A DNA stretch of 64,000 nt. It comes from Sepioteuthis lessoniana. Lineage: Eukaryota > Mollusca > Cephalopoda > Myopsida > Loliginidae. The notes beneath the pieces were generated by a model that had not been told where the DNA came from, ran no database searches, and worked only from the letters and a program-made list of their open reading frames with translations. The DNA lies in contig OY757947.1 in the NCBI GenBank assembly GCA_963585895.1, positions 36,607,950-36,671,949 of the forward strand, given 5' to 3'. Each line of letters begins with the position of its first letter. Position 1 is the stretch's first letter. This document shows, piece after piece, positions 34,811 to 48,855 of this stretch. The translations under genes were made by a program, and so were the position numbers.

Positions 34811-35576
34811 CCCAATATTTCCGAATAAAAATTGGTCTATTTTATACAAGATTCTTTTAATTACTAATGAACTAAAAAGAACTGTCCACCATAAACTTCT
34901 GTGGTAAAACAAACCATTAATGGGTTACTTTAATAAAATAAAAATGGACACAACATGGAGAGCTACAGAGAACGTCCAACATGTAAAAGGTTTTGCAAAA
35001 TGTCCCAGACCACATGGAAGAAAATCGACACAATAAAACAAAATGCTAAAACGGCTAAGGAAACTAGCCCACATTTTAAAGATCTCGAGATATATATAAA
35101 AGAGGCGGGAAAATAGTAGAAATCAAGTATAATACAAACATAATTTTTTTTGAAAAAAGGAGGATAGTAGAGACCTGAATAGTTACAAATACTTACGCCA
35201 CTGTAGCATAAAGAGTGACCACCATCAGACAAAGCAATCACCCAATTACAGAGCTCTCATCGAAAAACTAATATAATTGGAACGAGATGATTGGCCATAT
35301 TTTTAGCTGCTGTTAAAAGACCTACATTTAGTCGAAAGCTATCAAACAGTAGCAGAAACTAAACTGAAAGAACTTAGAAAAAAAGCAAAACATCCCATTT
35401 TAGATGATCGGAGCGATCAGGTTTCTATAGGATCACTTACCTATTAATAGCAATTCACGCTTTCAGTCAATATTATAAGTCAAACTTATTATTTTTAATG
35501 GGGAGAGAACTGAAAAGAGCCAGGAAAAATGTCGAGATTCAATTTGTGGGTTGAAAGCTGTGAATAGTAGCCCCAA
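34811..35576. other. Spacer at end of tandem unit 1
   Basis: Bases 34930-35576 match 53410-54051. The matching stretch in unit 2 carries about 280 bp more (about 53127-53405). No gene is seen; the 92-codon minus-strand frame at 35241-34963 is not preserved as one frame in the other copy. Confidence 0.55.
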
Positions 35577-36087
35577 ATTATTTATTGTTCTGCACTCAAT
35601 CAATAAAAACTTTTTACTGTTTTTCTACTTATTTTAGGCATATCATGTATAGAGTAAATCTTTCTAAATATGTAAATGAACTCATCTTTATTTCCGTTTA
35701 CTCACTGTCAGAGTATCATTGAATATAGTAAGGCTAATATTATTTTTTGAGGGGAGTGGGGAATCGACTGAATATTCTCCCTCGCTCCAACTTAGCCTAG
35801 TAGTCCAATCACCAAAATGCACGTATATCACGCTATGGAATCCATAACTACGTACGAATTTACTTATTTACTACTTATTTACAAAAATAAATCCCCAATA
35901 AGATGTGAAATATTAAAATGGAAACAATCTTTAATCAAAAATACAGTCAAATGATTCTTAGAATATTATTCGACGAATAGCGAAGAAAAGAAAGATATTC
36001 GATCAAATAAATCATGTATATAAAAATATCTTCCTTCGGCAAATCAAGTACAGGGCTCGAATCCCTTTTCAAAGGAGATGACTCAGC

Positions 36088-36119
<32 letters not shown>

Positions 36120-38425
36120 GTCTGTCTGTCTGTCTCTCTCTCTCTTTCTGCGACTATTCGTGATAGTCGAGTAGGATTGAAATTATATTTTGATCTTGAA
36201 TATTTTTCAGACAATAGTGTTGACAATAAATAAAATATTTTGTTTTTTTTAGTCGGTAAATTTAAGCAATGAATGTTTGATAAAAATTGCCATGAATATT
36301 TTCTTTTTAAAGTATGGATGATCAAACGCGTTATCATTCATGGTTTTATAGTAATATATTCCCTTCAAAACATAAGTCTCTCTTTAGCCTTTGTCTTTAT
36401 TTCTCGTGCGGGCCTCCGTAAAAAGTATCGTCCAATAAGAACGCAGACTAAAAAGTCTATGAAGCATAAAATACATATATCTAATAAGTCAAACACGTCT
36501 GAGGTGGTGTCCTCGTGGTGTAATGGTTAAATCAATGAACTGTAGATTCATAGTAAGCGAGTTCGAGTTTCGATTTCGCTTTTATGTCCACTTTCGGACA
36601 AATACCCTTGGGAAAGGTATAAACCTCCTTTTCCTCCCAGCTATGGGTTAAATTGTACCATTACTGTTCTTTTAGAAGGATAGCTTTTGCATTAAATAAC
36701 CTACAGTGGTTGATCTGCCATTAAATAAACAAACCAAAATTATCATTTTTTATGTTAATTTTAAACTATTAACAAAAACGTTTAACCCGATTTTTTTTCC
36801 TTTGTTAACCACATCACTAAATGATTAAACTACAAAAATTAATATGGTCAAAAAATGTTGGGAAGAACAAAATTGTCAATCAATTCAACATTTTTGAAAT
36901 TTCAAGGGACTTATATGATTAAAATGGATTAATTAACCATTTCTTGTGGATGTGAGTTTGTTTGGATGTCAAAACGTTCCTCTATTAGTTTTTTGTGTAG
37001 TCTCATGAAGAAAGGAAAGGTTGATTAAAAATAAAAATAAAAACAGAAATCAAACAATTTTCCATTTTTAATTCAAACAACAACATCATTCTTAAAGAAG
37101 ATATTCTAAATTACATTCTAAAAGGAAAAACGTCTTGCTTCTTAATTTTGGTAATTTGAATTAAAAGATTTTTCTATCAAGAATTCAATAAATAAGAAAA
37201 CAATACTGCTGGCTTCAACCGTCGAACCTGCTTGAAAGCTACACTTTGGTCGAGACAACTGATTCTTCATTGAACCTCAATTCACGTATATTAGCCACTT
37301 GTACGTAAGTAGATTTTCTCAAATATTTGATAATGTAAAATGTTGAATATGGAGTATAACTAATTATCTGTAATCATTGTTCATTTCAGTTGTTCTTTTG
37401 GTAAGTTTTTTTTTTTGTGAACTTTCATTGTTTATATTTATCGACTATGAAAACAAAAAGCCAACTATTTTATTTATTGTCAACTAAAACAAATTGTCTA
37501 AAACAAATCTACTTTTACAGATAAGTGCCACCCATGTATGTTTACTTGAGAATAATATAGAAATTTAAGGCTTACTACAAAGATAAGATTCTTTTTCAGT
37601 GATTTTCTTTATGCATTTTAAAATTACATATTTTACTTGCTAAGAAAAGTGTGGGGGACTTTTTTCTTCTCGTCCACAATCTCCTACATACAACGTCCTA
37701 AGACGCCTAAAATATGCAGTTTCGTCATTTCATACTTATAAAACTTCGTACCTTCCTCATAAGAATGTTTTATCCATAAACTGCTTTTCTTTTCGTGACA
37801 AATGCAACATGCTAAATAAGAACTAAATAAGTAAATATCGACATTTGTCTTTCAACTAAGCGAAAAGAACAAAAAAAAAAACAAACAAATTCTCCAACCA
37901 CAAAGACTTCACACTTTCGTTGTCTGACCTTGCTAACCATGAAGACATCTTGGTCTATAGTCTGCGAAATTTTTTGTATGACTAACGAAGTGCAAAAAAC
38001 TGGCCACTGAAAACTTCCACCAGAAAGAGGAGGGGCATTTTTCTCTATGATAAAAACTACATATGGTCTCATCGGCTGTAATCTCTATGAAATCTGGTAT
38101 GGTGCAGTAAATTATTGAATTATTCTTTTACCTGGTGGTACAAGCACCTAATTTGGTCTACTTGTGCTCCAGAACCTGTTCTCTCAGAAAAGTACGGTAC
38201 CCACGTTAAAACCAAAATAGTCACCATTGTTCAAAATAAGTCAATCTTGGGCATCTGCTTATAATCAGATGACGGACTCATATGAAAATGGATCAATGTT
38301 CAATCTCATTTATCACTATTTGTTATAACTGTAACCCTTTTTATCTTAATTCATATTATAGATACCAATTATTAAACTATTTATTCATCGTTAACAAAAT
38401 GTGATGTTCCTGAAATATTAGATAA
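35577..38425 (+). repeat. Block D, copy 2, with foldback arm and SINE
   Basis: It matches 21895-24300 from its first base. It contains (CT)n at about 36088-36150 and a segment 36340-36955, absent from copies 1 and 3, that includes the SINE at 36500-36735. The minus-orientation foldback arm is at 36960-38080. The first base marks the junction between tandem units 1 and 2. Confidence 0.8.
36500..36735 (+). mobile_element. tRNA-derived SINE, family 2
   Basis: The head has GGTGTAATGGTTAAAT (A box-like) and GCGAGTTCGAGTTTCGAT (B box-like). The body has CCCAGCTATGGGTTAAATTG and the end CATTAAATAACCTACAGTGG. The SINE at 55449-55735 shares the CCAGCTATGGGT(T)AA body, so the two are related. Confidence 0.75.
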
Positions 38426-38429
38426 AACA

Positions 38430-40436
38430 TGATCATCATCTTCTTGTCATGCCATCAGCACAGATATCCCTGACCCTCTCTCGCCACCACTCCGTATCGT
38501 TCATCGCTTCCGGTAGGTCATCTGGGCTACACCCCGTATCCTCACAGACCTGCTGTATGTAGGTTCGAGCTGGTCACCCTGCTTTGCTCGGCCATGTGAA
38601 GGGGTCCATAGGAGAAAATCAGTTATAAGCTCGTCCCTACTTCTCCAGCAGTGTCCTGCATGTTGGGTTCGTCTAACTTTCATAGTTTTCGTGATTGGTG
38701 GTAGGTGGCCGTATACCTACTGATTTGTGGGGTGTTGCCTCCTGGACTTGTTCAGTAATGCTCGCAGCATTCTTGTGTAGTTGTCGTCAAGATTTCTCTC
38801 CATTCGTCTTGTTAGCGTCCTTGTAGTGCATCCATATAGCAGTATCGACACGACCACTGCTAGGAAGAAACTGTGCTTCATTTTATTGGTCAGCTCTGAC
38901 TTCCATATGATCGATTTTTCTATTGATAGCTGTCTATTCCTTGCCTAGTTGCGTGTGGATGTCCGTCTCGCTTGATGAGACACTGCTTCCTAGGTAGGTG
39001 AACTTGTCAACTAGTTTCAGAGCTACCGTTTAGTGTGGAAATATCACCTGTTTGATTAAAGCACATATATTTCGTTCAGTGTGCATTGATATGAGGCTGA
39101 AGCCTGCAGCAGCTTGTTCCAGACTATGCGCTTGGGTTTCGGCTTGGGCGGGTGCATTTACCAGAATAGCTATGTCATCGGTGTAGTCGGCGTCAGTAAT
39201 TGTTTTTCCTGGGTACCTTCTGCGGCTTTTCTTTGTCAGCTTGAAACCATTTTCTTTGGTTTTATCAATCGATGTTCTAATCACGTAGTCTAGACAGATG
39301 ATCAATAGGTATAGGGCTTGTGTGTCTCCTTGCAGTGCTCCTCCTACAATGTCTACTTTGTATGTGTGTCCATCCGGAGAATGCACTTTCGCTTCGGTGT
39401 TTCTGTAGAGAATCATGATGCCGGCGACAGATTCTTTTGGTAGACCGTATGTGAGTCGATTCTTTCAAGGATTCTATGGATAGTCAATATTTGTGATGTC
39501 ATAGATCTATTTCTCCGAAGGCCATTTTATTTCTTCCTAAGAATGTTGTCAATTTGGGGTTGTATGCGGTTGCGTAGTAGAACATTGTATATTTTGGCTG
39601 TTATGGATGTAAGTGTTATACGTCGGTAGTTCTTTGCTAATCCGAAGTCGTATTTTTTGGGGGGAGGAAAGGATGATGCATCCCTTCATCCATCTGTTGA
39701 CCTGTTGAATATTGATTTGGTTTTGATTATAAACTGTGTTGCGGTGTCAGGGCAGTATGTTGTCGAATTGCCTGGTCTTCCATACTTCTGGGGGAATTTC
39801 GTCAAGTCCTGTGGCTTTTCTATCTTTATTTTTTTAGCTTTCAGTTTAGCTTTGGCAGTGCTCTTCCTTCTGCTCACTTAGTTTTCGCTTGCCATGCTAT
39901 CCTAGATTGTCTGTCTTCCTCTGAGTCTCTAATCTTATCTATCTGATTTTGTATGTATTCTCTCTGATCTTTTAGGTATATGTTGGCTTATTCATTTTGT
40001 GCTTTTTTTTAGTTTCAGGGCATTTGAGCTCATTGGCTTCTTCCTATTGCATATGGAGGCAGTTTTCACGTCTGCACGTTTTTCTCTAACAGTTAATGTC
40101 TCCCATGGGACTCTAGATTTAGTTCTATGTTTTGTTGGTATGAATTTTGCTGCTGCTTCTATGTGGGCGTTGATGAAATTCTTATATTCGTCGTTCAGTG
40201 TAAGTGTTTCTGTCTTCTCCTGTAATGCATCGAATTTGTTTTTTAATTCTATCCCAAATTTATCTCTAATATCCTTGTTATTAAGAAGGGCCAAGTCATA
40301 GTGTATGGTGGTCGTTGTTCGGGTCGCATTCTTTCGAAGTGTCAGTCGTATTTTTGCCGAGACAAATCAGTAATCGGAGGACACACCCGCGAATGAGGAG
40401 TAAGCTTCGCAATTCACTGCGCTATTTTTCAGTTCA
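38430..40436 (-). mobile_element. LINE, antisense, RT and C-terminus with breaks
   Basis: Minus strand. The linker (40294-39992: LLNNKDIRDKFGIE, IPTKHRTKSRVPWE) is followed by a pre-RT segment (39877-39686). RT motifs follow at 39416-39030 (GGALQGDT, LIICLDYVIRTSIDK, ITDADYTDDIAIL). The C-terminus is at 38683-38501 (HAGHCWRSRDELIT, LLWTPSHGRAK). The catalytic box YTDD keeps both Asp residues, but frames are interrupted by stops and indels. The 3' end near 38430 is a short ATGATG-like tail. Inserted at the same place relative to block D as the LINE at 59850. Confidence 0.85.
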
Positions 40437-41040
40437 GTCTTATCTTTGCTGAGACAATTCTGTAATCAGAACATACATTTCCAAAAGAGGAAAATGCCAC
40501 ACAATTCAAAGCGGTATTAATCCATTTCTTATGAGGATGTAATTCATCTGTGCTTTAGCATTATTTGTGTAAGCATAGGTCCATCATTTTCGCTTCCTTT
40601 TCTGGAATTTAATATTAAGTCATGTTATTCCATTTCCAAGTGGGAAATCTGTTTAATGTTTCCCATTTCTCTTTGACAGGCTATGCAAGCAAAATTCGTT
40701 ATTTTCATTTTTACCTATTTGAGCATTCCTGTCTCCACCGATGATTAGAATGTTGTGTTTGGAGATACTACAAACAAAGGAAGGATAACACGTTATAGCA
40801 GAGGATGAGGTCCGTTTCATCAGGAGAATTAGCAGGACTACAGATTGAAATGATTTTTTCGCTGGGGGTTGCCGTTAAACGTAGCTACCGTAATTCTCGT
40901 CTCTATTTTCTCGATGCTCTTAACTGATTAGCACACAAAGACAAATAGTTTTTCCCAGCAGATTCATAAACAAATGTCCATCTATTGCCAGTATCGTTAA
41001 ATACTGCTGCTATTTGCTGCATTGAAGCTCATCATATTTT
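40437..41040 (-). mobile_element. Older LINE endonuclease segment, copy B
   Basis: Minus strand; matches 27430-28030, including the GGDRNAQIGK motif (about 40770-40720). It abuts the LINE at 38430-40436 so that the sequence around TTTGC(T/C)GAGACAA..TC.GTAATC is present twice, at 40355-40436 and 40440-40525. Confidence 0.8.
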
Positions 41041-41338
41041 TTGGAAATACTCACAAACGTTGAATACATACTTTACACGATAATCGGTAGATTTCATCGT
41101 AATTTCCAGGATATTATCAGGAAGCCAGTTTGTAATTATTTACAAATAAACAATAGACATATTTTACATGATAAATAGTTGATTTCTTCTAAATCATGTT
41201 ATAATAGTTATAATAGTTAATCGGGCAATAGGAATTAAATGGTATCAATAGTAGCTCTGTATGTGTGTGTGACTGCGTGTGTGTGTATGTACACATATAA
41301 ATAGGTGTATATGTGTGGGGGGGTATTTATGTATATAA
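41041..41338. other. Duplicated intergenic sequence, copy B
   Basis: Matches 28031-28325. No gene. Confidence 0.6.
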
Positions 41339-41530
41339 GTGATGTACTCTTATGGACTCCACATATGGACGAGCAAAAGCAGGACGACCAGCTCGAACAT
41401 ACATACAACAGCTCTGTGAGGATACGGGATGTAGCCCTGAAGACCTGCCAAAGGCGATGAACGATAGGGAGAAATGGCGAGAGAGGGTCAGGGATATCTG
41501 TGCTAGCGGCACGACATGATGATGATGATG
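41339..41530 (+). mobile_element. LINE 3' terminus with (ATG)n tail, copy B
   Basis: Paralogue of 28326-28527, with a shorter (ATG)n tail. The C-terminal reading CEDTGCSPEDLPK and MNDREKWRERVRDICASGT is better preserved than in copy A. Confidence 0.85.
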
Positions 41531-42993
41531 TATATAATATTTTCTTTAGCTATTATAGGAAAAGGAATACAAGGTTTTTCAAATTTTTGTCTACCATCTG
41601 ATTAGTTTTCGATGGTGGTTTTCAAGTTCATTTATTTCAGGAGCTTAAGAATAAGATGTAAATTGTAGGATTTTTAAGCGTTGTTGGAGGATTTTTTCTT
41701 TTTAGCGAATGGAAAAAGAAATACAGAATTTTTATTTTTGTTTTTTCTTTTTATTTTTTTGCGTTCCTGATGGGTATAAATTGGGAAAAAAAGAGGAAAA
41801 GAAAAAAATCCAATAGCTGTGGTAATTAACCCCCTCTACATATGATCAGGCATGAGAAACGTCCCTACTATTAAAAGACAAAAAAGAGTACCTTTAATGT
41901 TCAAAGAATGTTATAACAAATATTTTAAAACATAAAACAAATGAGGAAAAGATAAAACAAAGTAGCAATGTTCGAGAATTTAGTTATGTATATGTGTGTG
42001 GGGGTGTGTGGATCATACGAACACGTTAGCAGAATGGTAATCAGTGTTGTTCGAAATATCTACGTGTACTTGTGTTTGACGTCTAGACAGACGGTTTAAA
42101 AGTGAACAAGTCCTACATATTCATAAGAAATAGTAATATTCTTTATCATCATCATCATCATCATCATGTCACGCTGTCAGCATGGATCTCCCTGATCATC
42201 TCTCGATATTTTTCTTTAGGTCTGATCATTAACATCAACAAATGTGAGAGGAGGCGTGAACTTTTCGATTCAGTTAAGTTTAAAACGCCACAAACATAAA
42301 ACTACTATTAAAGAAAAACATTTAAACTTTTAAAAAATTACTTTTATTAACGACTTTGAAATTGTTGTAAAACTCAAATTAATTACGTTCGTATATTGGT
42401 ATCTTTCTTGGGTTTTGTTTTTATTTTAAGGATAGGCTTTTATTTCTTTTAATTTATTTCAGATAAAGAATTATCCACGGATTAGTCAACACGATAACTG
42501 AGGGACCTTAGATGGAGAATAGCAACCATTAGAAAAATCAAGACTTCCATGACCAAAAAAAAAAAAAAGTGGGGGGGGAAGTGATTTTTATATTATGCTA
42601 TTCCTTATGTAAGTTCTTTATATTCCGACTTTATCACACATCATAAATTCGATGAATAATTCAGCATTTTTTTAAAAGATAATTTAATAGTATGAACACC
42701 ACAGAATAATGTGCATTCGACGTAAATCAAAAATGACAAATGACGGTAAAGTACGCTTTGTGGTGATAAAGTTTAACTGAAATATTACTATTATAATGTC
42801 GATGTTTAGAGCTTGTCTTTACAAACTGTACTCTTGATGAAAATTTTACCTGCAATTTTGACAAAATTCATAACGAATAATCCTGTTAATCAGGGGAAGT
42901 GTTGTTTTATCCAGAGTGATTTTTCATGAGCGCTGTCAAAATTGACGTACATGAAAATGGAGAGCAAAAAGCTTCAAGGGAATATGGCATTTC
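41531..42993. other. ZF5 3' flank and unit-2-specific segment
   Basis: It matches 28528-29915 except for 41685-41886. That segment instead resembles 47815-48110 and 49165-49215 (AATGGAAAAAGAAAT, ATGATCAGGCA(T/C)GAGAAAC, TCCCTACTATTAAAAGACAAA). The LINE 3' tip with (CAT)7 is at 42143-42220. No gene. Confidence 0.6.
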
Positions 42994-43767
42994 TCATATA
43001 TGTGTTTTCATATGCCTGTTCAAATGTGATTTTCGTGAAAAGGAAGAGTTACATATGTCACAGGAATATGGCCTCTCTCCTGTGTGAATTCGACTATGAC
43101 TATCCAAGTTTGATTTCTGGGAAAAGGAAGAATCACATATTTTACAGGAATATGGCCTCTCTCCTGTGTGTGTTCGACTATGATCATCCAAATGTGATTT
43201 TTGGGAAAAGGAAGAGTTACATATGTCACAGGAGTATGGTCTCTCACCTGTGTGAATTCGACTATGCCTATGCAAGCTTGATTTACAGGAAAAGGAAGAA
43301 TCACATATGTCACAGGAATATGGCCTCTCTCCTGTGTGTGTTCGACTATGATCATCCAAATGTGATTTTCGGGAAAAGGAAGAGTTACATATGTCACAGG
43401 AGTATGGTCTCTCACCTGTGTGAGTTAGACTATGTGTATCCAAAGTTGATTTTCGGGAAAAGGAAGATTCACAAACTTCACATGAATATGGCCTCTCTCC
43501 AGTGTGTGTCCTTATATGCCTTATTAAATCTGATTGTTGTGTAAAGGAAGATTGACAAATTTCACAAACATATCGTTTCTCTCCTCTGTGTCTTTGCATA
43601 TTCACTTGAACTCCCGAATTGGATGAAAAGCTAGAGCCACTCATTTCACAAGTATATGACTTCTCGTCAGAATGTGTTTGTATATGCACTTCGAACTCGG
43701 ATTTAGTGGAAAATAATTAGCCGCATATTTTGCAAGAGAATGGCTTTTCTTTGATGCGTGTTTGCAT
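42994..43767 (-). pseudogene. ZF5: C2H2 zinc-finger paralogue of ZF4 with early stop
   Basis: The frame from the ATG equivalent to ZF4 (43765-43767) meets TAA at codon 17 (43717-43719, TCA to TAA) in finger 1. A shorter open frame from 43689 (231 codons) has the end of finger 1, degenerate finger 2 and seven canonical fingers. It has one module fewer than ZF4 (no counterpart of ZF4 finger 9). Helix positions -1/3/6 of the seven canonical fingers are Q/D/R, R/T/T, R/H/D, C/S/R, Q/H/D, Q/N/S and R/H/R. Initiation at the internal Met would still give a protein with every DNA-contacting finger, so loss of function is not certain. It uses the same linker TGA as stop. Confidence 0.75.
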
Positions 43768-44995
43768 GTTTTATTAAAAAAGTTTATTTCTCTCCAGTGT
43801 TTATCTGCATATACGCCATACCTTACATGAAAAAAGCAAAATACAGAAGACTATTTCCTTCAAAAGAATACAATTTGTGTCCTGTAGATATTCATTTAAT
43901 TTATTTCCGATGGGATGTCTTTGAAAATACTGGTAACCAAGAAAATACTGCATGGAAGAAATGCTTCGGGTAAAAAAATCTGCAATCGATAAAACAAGAA
44001 AAAACTATCAATTTAGAGAAGGAAGAGTTATAAAGAAATGTAGTTTATAGAAAGTCATATATTTCAAATGGAAACTGTTAATAAATTTTTGAAAAATACT
44101 TAATCGTTTAGTTTTGTGCATTATATTTGCATTTAAATGGTTTCTATAATTCAAAATAGAAATGGAAACTACATTACATTTAAGTATGTATGTAGCGTAT
44201 TACTAAAGAAAGAAAAGAAAGAAGAATCTGATATTCAGCCTCTCCTTTTCCTTCTCTTCATAGACCACAATAATATACATACGATCAGAAAAATCTGATT
44301 TTAAATATTGGCAAGTGTAACCAGTATTATTTCTTTTTAATCGACGAATATATGAAATAAGCTTTTTCTGATGGAAAGACACGACGACATTTAATGTCAT
44401 TTAGTCAATTTTAAGAGAAATGGGTTAAAGACAGTAAGAAACAAGTTTGATAATCTAGGATTATCTTATCCTTCAGTCCCATTAAGTCAGTAATGAAATG
44501 AAAAGCTCATTTCTACACTGATCTTTAATTTCTTTGTTCCTCACATTCTCAAATTAAACATTTTAATCATCAGTAGAGACATGAATGATCGTATAGGAAA
44601 ATGCAAATATAATAAATTCTTTACTCAACTCACCCAACTGAAATATTTGAGACATTATTTAGTGGAAATATTTTAAATAAACAACTCCATTTAATGAAAT
44701 ATGAAATAGAGAAAAGAAAGATAATGTTAGCAATTAGGAAAAAGAAAGATTAGAGAAAAAAAGTCAATTAATTACCTACATTTTACTGAACTGCAAGAAT
44801 TTGAGAAAATTTATTTGCCTGTTGATGAAAATTGTAATAATCTGCACTTGGAAAACATTCTGAATTTTTTAAATATTTACCAAAAATTCACTGATCATTG
44901 AATATAAATGAAATGAGTTTTTGTTTTACTTGTTTTTATGTTTAGTTTCTTTTTTACATTGTAGAATTTAACTTCCCAACTTTTCAAATGAGGAA
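43768..44995 (-). repeat. ZF5 5'-flanking block
   Basis: Near-identical to 30774-31985, including the 65-codon frame (44400-44203). Differences are mostly scattered point changes. Confidence 0.8.
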
Positions 44996-44999
44996 TGGG

Positions 45000-45290
45000 A
45001 ACAAGTGCTGGACTGTGACATCGTTCAAACTTCAATCTATCAGATATGAGTTAAACACGATTATTATTGTCCTTCCCCGGGTGGGAAACTGCGATGGAAA
45101 TGGGAATAAGTGCCCTTGGTAGAGAGGCAAATGTGACATCGTTCAAACTCCAATCGCGTTATCGCATTCAATTTTGAATGAATGCAATCGGGAAAGTTTT
45201 GAATCTCCTCCTACTCCACTCAGAGATGAGTTAAACACGATTATTATCGTCCTTCCATAGAAATTCTTTTAGTATTTAATAAACCATGAT
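45000..45290 (+). mobile_element. Tandemly broken SINE pieces, copy B
   Basis: Counterpart of 31990-32390 with one repeated piece fewer. The phrases TGTGACATCGTTCAAACT and GAGTTAAACACGATTATTAT each occur twice. Confidence 0.6.
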
Positions 45291-45354
45291 TGTTGTTGTA
45301 CTATTAAAAATAGGAAAAAAATCATTGAGAAATATCACAATAACTTTTGAGTGG

Positions 45355-47640
45355 TAAACTGAGACGGATAGAACCCCCCCTTTCATTCTCATGGAAGTTT
45401 GCAGTTGGTCATTTAAAAAATCCCCCCTTCTCTTAGACGTTTGCAGTGGTCAGTTCTTTGCAGTTAGTCATTCAAAGAAATCTCGCACATTATCAAACAA
45501 GATGTCTTCCGGAAAATACCAATAAGGAATATCACAATCTGTTATGTGTTGGAAATTGGGGACGGATAGAAAAACATGCTCCCCGTCTTTCTCACAAATG
45601 TTTCCGGTGGTCAGTTCTTTTCAGTTCGTTAAGCATTCAAAAAAATCTCGTACACTATCGACGAAGATATTTTCAAGGTTAGCGAGGTCAGAAAATGAAA
45701 GTCTGATGTCTTGCTAGTTGTAGAATTTATAGATACTTCCCATGTATTTTTCGTTTGTTTGGAAGACTAATATCGATATTTACTTACGTAGTTCTTATTT
45801 CACGAAAAAAGCAGTTTATTGCAAAAAATCTTCGCATGGGGAAGGTACGTAATTGTATAGGTGTTAAATGACAGAACTGCATTTTTTGTGGGTGTCTGAG
45901 AATGTTTTGTGTTGGATAATGTGGATGACAGAAAAAAATCCCCTAACGCTTTTTTCTCTAGTACAATACGTAATTTTAAACTGCATAAAAAAGAAGAAAA
46001 TCATTGACACAAACTCTTATCACGATGATTGAATGTTAGTATAACATATGTATGTAATTCTTTGGTAAACTAAAATAAAATGAAAGTAAATTTTCATAGG
46101 TGACACTTATAAGTAAGAGTACATTTAATTTTGTTTCGGACGATAAAGTTGTTTATTAAAATTGTTTATTTGTTGTTTTCATAGTTGATTAATATAAACA
46201 ACGGATATACAATAGAAACATTGCCAAAAAAAGAGAAAAAAAAACAAACAAACAATTGAAATGAATAATGATTACACAGAGAATTGGTTATAATCCATAT
46301 TTAACATTATACATTATTAGATAGTTGAGAAAATGTACTTACAAGTGAATTGAAGTTCAATAAAGAATCGGATGTCCAAATCGCCGTCAAGCTGCTTTAG
46401 CAAATGAAGCCAGCAGTATTGTTTTCGTATTTATTGGATTCTTGGTAAAAAATATTATAATAAAAATCATTAAAATTAAGAAGTGACACAGTTTTTCTTT
46501 TTTCATTTAATTTAGAATATCTTATTTAAGAATTAAGTTTTTGTTTGAATTAAAAATGAAAAATTATTTTATTTTTGTTTTTGTTTTTAATTAATTTTTG
46601 CTTTCTTCATGAGACAACACAGAAACTAGTAAAGGAAGTTTATTGACACTTCCACCCAAAAGAAATGGCTAATTATTCCATTTTAATCATATGTATCCTC
46701 AGAAATTTAAAAAATGGTGAAATAACGTACATTATTGTTCTTCCCGGCAATTTTGGACTTTATTCATTTTTGTAACTTAATCGTCTAAGAATTTGGTTAA
46801 TAAAGGAGACTAAAATTGAGGTTAAACATTTTTATTGGAGGTTTAAAATTGATATAAAAATAATAAATATATAACTTTGACAGATTAGACTTTTTAGTGT
46901 GGTTTTTCATTGGGAAATATTTCTTCTACTGAGGCCCACCATAATAATTGTGCATCAGTCTTGGAATTTATTAAATAAACAATTTACTGGTTTAATCAGG
47001 GCGCTTCTGGTAGTGTAATTGTTAGCCAGGTAGACTAACAACCCTTCACGAACGAGTTCAATTATCCTTAGTTACCCCCAATTCTATGACCTTGTGACAC
47101 ATTAAGCTTAGTAGATTACTACTGCCGGCTTAGTCAGTTTAGCCAGACTGAAAACTATATTTTCTTCGGGATAATCAATTTTACTTTGAATCTCAGTTAA
47201 ACGTATACTACGCCCTTATAAATCAGCAAATTTGGTTGACTATTCAATAATGTATATTTCGTGTTAAATATTGCGTAAAACTAATTCTCCCTTATCACCG
47301 TCCATTTTAGTTGTTCCGTTGGCAAATCTTTTACTGATCTTTCATTGTTTACGTTTATCGACGATGAAAATTACAAACAAGTTATTTAATTTCATGTCAA
47401 CTTTATCGTCCAAAATACATTTGAATCTCCTAGTATATATTAATACTGCTTGTCAAAATTTACTTTAATTTTCTTTTGTACAAGCTAAAAAGAAGGGTGT
47501 GTAATTTCTTCCTATCACCTAAGAAAATCTCCTCTCAACGTCTTCAAATTCCCAACAAGGCGTAGTTTTATCACTTGAGTCTTTTGTGACTATGTAGCCT
47601 CACAAACAAAGTTTCTGCTAATGATTTCACTTTTTTTCTT
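45355..47640. mobile_element. Foldback element, copy B
   Basis: Left arm 45355-46465 and right arm 47100-47640 (reverse complement) around a spacer with the tRNA-like head at about 46997-47080. Similar to copy A throughout, plus a short segment (about 46665-46740) that copy A lacks but copy C has. No coding capacity. Confidence 0.65.
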
Positions 47641-48855
<1,215 letters not shown>

